A DNA stretch of 26,653 nt from positions 1-26,653 of the forward strand of contig JACKPW010000040.1 of assembly GCA_024233215.1 (NCBI GenBank). The letters are read 5' to 3'. The stretch's first letter is position 1. Every line of letters starts with the position of its first letter. The translations under genes were made by a program, and so were the position numbers. Shown in pieces: positions 24,179 through 26,653 of this stretch. The DNA is from Verrucomicrobiales bacterium. GTDB lineage: Bacteria; Verrucomicrobiota; Verrucomicrobiia; Limisphaerales; J093. The notes under the pieces are model-generated. The model saw only the letters and a program-made list of their open reading frames with translations. It was not told the DNA's origin and ran no database searches.

Positions 24179-26653
24179 ATGGCGGAGGCTAATCATTGCG
24201 CAATCTGTGGTGTGCTCCTGACACGGGTCGGCAAGCACTGGGTCTGCCCTGAGCACGGCTCGGTTTCGCCAACAGAGAAGCCCAAACCGCTCCGGATTTT
24301 CCTCAGCTACGGCCACGATGCGAATGAGGACTTGGTCCGCCGCATCAAGGACGACTTGGAGAAGCGCGGGCACGATGTTTGGTTCGACAAGAGCGACATC
24401 AAGTTCGGCGACAACTGGCGGCGCGAAATCACGGACGGGATTCTCGGGAGCAACCGCGTGCTCTCCTTCCTTTCGAAGCACTCCACCCGCGACCCGGGAG
24501 TCTGCCGCGACGAAATCGCCATCGCCATCGGCGTGAAGGGCGGCAACATCCAGACCATCCTCGTCGAGAGCGAAGCGGAAGTTCAGCCGCCCGTGAACAT
24601 CAGCCACGTCCAATGGCTCGACATGCACGACTGGAAGGAGCAGCGTGCGACTGGCGAGGCGGCATGGGAGGAATGGTATCAAACCAAGCTCGCCGAGATC
24701 GTCCGAGTCGTGGAGAGCGACGAAAGCCACCGATTTGCCGGCGAAATCGAGAAGCTCTGTGGCCACCTCAAGCCGATCAAGTCCGACGCCCGCATTTACG
24801 ACCTACTAAAGAAGGGCTTCTTCGGTCGCGCGTGGTTGTTCGACGCCGTGGACCAATGGCGTAACGGGGAGTCCCCGCTCGGAATTGAGCCTTCAGGGGC
24901 TTCGGAACTTCCTGAACCTGAAACCCGAAACCTGACCTCTGAACTCTCCGCTCCCAGCCGCCTCTTCTGGATCACCGGCGACCCCGGCGCGGGCAAGAGC
25001 GCCTTTGCCGCCCAACTCACCCACACCCGCTCCGACGCCGTCATTGCCGCGCAATTCGTCGAATGGGACAAGCCCGACCACCGCGACGCCCGGCGCGTTA
25101 TCCGCAGCCTTGCGTTCCAGCTCGCCACCCGCCTGCCCGACTACCGCAAGCTCCTGCTCACCCTGCCGGAGATTACCGAACTCGACCGCAAAGACCCGGC
25201 GGAACTCTTCGACTACCTCCTCGCCAACCCGCTCCGCTCCGTCATCGGCGGCGGACGCGAGCGTCAGCTCATCGTCATTGACGCGCTCGACGAAGCTGGC
25301 GAGGCCGGGCGCAATCGGCTCGTGGAAATGCTCGCGCGCCACGCTCCGCGCCTGCCCGACTGGCTGGGCCTCGTCGTCACCAGCCGACCGGAAAGCGCCG
25401 TCAAAACCCCGCTGCAAGGGCTGAACCCCTTCGTCCTCGACACCCGCACCGAGGCCAACCGCGCCGACCTCCGCGACTACCTCCAGCAAAAACTCCCGCC
25501 GCAACTCCACGACCGCCCCGACGCCGACCGTCTCATCGGCCAAATCCTGGAAAAGAGCGAAGGAGTGTTCCTCTACGTCGAACGCTTCTGCGACGATGTG
25601 CAACAAGACCACCTCTCGCTCGACCGCCCGGACCAATTCCCGCAAGGCCTCGGCGGCATCTTCTGCCAATGGTTTCAACGCCAGTTCCCCGACCTGGCAA
25701 AATTCCGCAAAGACGTGCGCCCCGCGCTCCGCGCCATCCTCGCTGCCCGCGAACCGCTGCCCGTGGAAATCCTCCAACGCCTGTTCCACTGGCAGGACGA
25801 AGAACTCCGCGACTTCACCCGCACCCTCGGCTCGCTGTTCCCGGTGACAATCGAAACCTGTTCGCGGATGACGCACTACGACGCAGCCTTTCCGCATCTT
25901 CGCGCAATAAACTATGCCACGCCAAAGACTGACCTAAAGGTTATCAAGGCGTATCACAAGTCTCTTGCGGATTGGCTCGGCAACGATGAACTGGCAGGGA
26001 GCTATTTCGTGAGTTCAAATGAAGGCCACCGCAGTCTGGCTGAGATGGGTTGTGCGGAACTCCACGAAACTCCGGGTGCGATGTCGCCGTATTCAATCTG
26101 CAATCTTCCGCAACACCTCGCAGCGGCAGGGAACGTTGCCGGGCTTCGTGACGTGCTTAACGACCAGTGGTTTTGGGAACACAGCCCTGTGTTCTACCGC
26201 GATGAGTCTTATGTGTGCCTTGCAGAGATAATGTCTTCGGAGGATTTGCTGGCCGCGCTTGCACCAGCCCTCTCCCATTTTGCCCAGCGAGCGGCTGCGA
26301 AGTCGCCGGTCCAACTAGGCTACACGCTCTTCCCTCACGAGCCCGGCGTGAGGTTCGATGGCGGCACGCCCGTCTATGCGACAACCGATACTGGAAGGAC
26401 GCTGGAATACATGATTCCACGAGGTGCTACAGAACCTCCAAGGGAGGTGCTTTATGATTTTGTTAAGTGCTGCCACAGCGCGTTCCTTGCTGCCTCGGCT
26501 TTTCTTCGTGCCGTTCCGCGTCGGGCTATTGCGGAGTGGTATCAGGGCTACTGGAAGCAGTCAGGCTTGCAGTCAACATTGGACGACATCGAACGGTTTT
26601 ACGATTCTTGCGCTTTCAGCCTAGCCCATCGTGCGATGGAATTGTCATGGCAG
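24179..26653 (+). CDS. Zinc-ribbon/TIR/STAND NTPase, partial at 3' end (candidate antiphage defence protein)
   Basis: An open frame of 825 codons that runs off the window end. Residues 7-28 form a possible zinc ribbon (CAIC, then CPEH). The TIR domain (about 38-150) has LRIFLSYGHD, HDVWFDKSDIKFGDNW and CRDEIAIAIG, where Glu112 is the expected NADase catalytic residue. A connector, GFFGRAWLFDAVDQW, starts at residue 213. The NTPase has Walker A GDPGAGKS (267-274), a STAND/NACHT-type Walker B VIDALDE (Asp368, Asp371, Glu372) and VVTSRPE. A winged-helix segment with YHKSLADWLG and SICNLPQHLAAAGN follows, the part that usually precedes WD40 or TPR sensor repeats. TIR-STAND proteins are NLR-like: sensing triggers oligomerisation and NAD+ loss. 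The ATG has no clear ribosome site. Confidence 0.88.
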   Translation, partial: MAEANHCAICGVLLTRVGKHWVCPEHGSVSPTEKPKPLRIFLSYGHDANEDLVRRIKDDLEKRGHDVWFDKSDIKFGDNWRREITDGILGSNRVLSFLSKHSTRDPGVCRDEIAIAIGVKGGNIQTILVESEAEVQPPVNISHVQWLDMHDWKEQRATGEAAWEEWYQTKLAEIVRVVESDESHRFAGEIEKLCGHLKPIKSDARIYDLLKKGFFGRAWLFDAVDQWRNGESPLGIEPSGASELPEPETRNLTSELSAPSRLFWITGDPGAGKSAFAAQLTHTRSDAVIAAQFVEWDKPDHRDARRVIRSLAFQLATRLPDYRKLLLTLPEITELDRKDPAELFDYLLANPLRSVIGGGRERQLIVIDALDEAGEAGRNRLVEMLARHAPRLPDWLGLVVTSRPESAVKTPLQGLNPFVLDTRTEANRADLRDYLQQKLPPQLHDRPDADRLIGQILEKSEGVFLYVERFCDDVQQDHLSLDRPDQFPQGLGGIFCQWFQRQFPDLAKFRKDVRPALRAILAAREPLPVEILQRLFHWQDEELRDFTRTLGSLFPVTIETCSRMTHYDAAFPHLRAINYATPKTDLKVIKAYHKSLADWLGNDELAGSYFVSSNEGHRSLAEMGCAELHETPGAMSPYSICNLPQHLAAAGNVAGLRDVLNDQWFWEHSPVFYRDESYVCLAEIMSSEDLLAALAPALSHFAQRAAAKSPVQLGYTLFPHEPGVRFDGGTPVYATTDTGRTLEYMIPRGATEPPREVLYDFVKCCHSAFLAASAFLRAVPRRAIAEWYQGYWKQSGLQSTLDDIERFYDSCAFSLAHRAMELSWQ
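24911..24937. repeat. cctgaaacc-type repeat inside the TIR gene linker
   Basis: cctgaacctgaaacccgaaa plus cctgacc is made of degenerate cctgaa/cccgaa units like those at 91-106. It encodes PEPETRNLT in the linker between the connector and the NTPase P-loop. Length and reading frame are compatible with a non-coding repeat inserted without breaking the gene. Confidence 0.5.

Noticed and set aside
1..26653. CRISPR array
   Set aside because: No regularly spaced repeats with unique spacers were seen. The repeats present are dispersed or short tandem units.

Overview
The window is GC-rich bacterial DNA and most likely comes from the Verrucomicrobiota (PVC group). That is an inference from gene content: an ECF sigma factor paired with a kinase-TPR-LamG protein, a planctomycete-type cytochrome motif, exported carbohydrate enzymes, a Tat-tagged enolase-superfamily protein and a SUMF1-domain protein. 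No tRNA, rRNA or CRISPR array was seen.

Layout. (1) 123-4316, minus: a sigma factor and a membrane Ser/Thr kinase with a C-terminal LamG sensor form a signalling pair. (2) 4317-5054: a decayed zone with a tRNA-like repeat (copy A) and the 5' ends of two lost secreted carbohydrate-enzyme genes. (3) 5054-9239, minus: an operon for exported flavin-based electron transfer, made of an ApbE flavin transferase, a TPR protein with a covalent-FMN domain, and a six-cluster iron-sulfur membrane protein that looks like NapH fused to NapG. (4) 9417-11591, plus: an exported glycosidase-like barrel fused to a SUMF1 domain. (5) 12357-14917, plus: an ion-transporter-superfamily permease, a relic of a planctomycete-type cytochrome gene and a cation diffusion facilitator. 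(6) 15043-21435, minus: a coupled outer-membrane-protein/cytochrome c pair, an AraC regulator, and a coupled pair of an alpha-glucuronidase-like glycosidase and a mandelate-racemase-type sugar-acid dehydratase. (7) 21436-26653: an accessory region with two more copies of the tRNA-like repeat bracketing a DUF4143 ATPase, a compact three-way-junction element, and a TIR-STAND NTPase that runs off the window end.

The glycosidase, dehydratase and AraC regulator fit a small uronate-type polysaccharide pathway. The flavin/iron-sulfur operon probably moves electrons from the quinone pool to exported flavin.

The best candidate for an unusual system is the right-hand accessory region. It combines a defence-type zinc-ribbon/TIR/STAND protein, a repeat-bracketed ATPase and structured non-coding DNA. 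The NapHG-TPR/FMN-ApbE operon is the second. Functions are read from motifs by eye; no database search was run.
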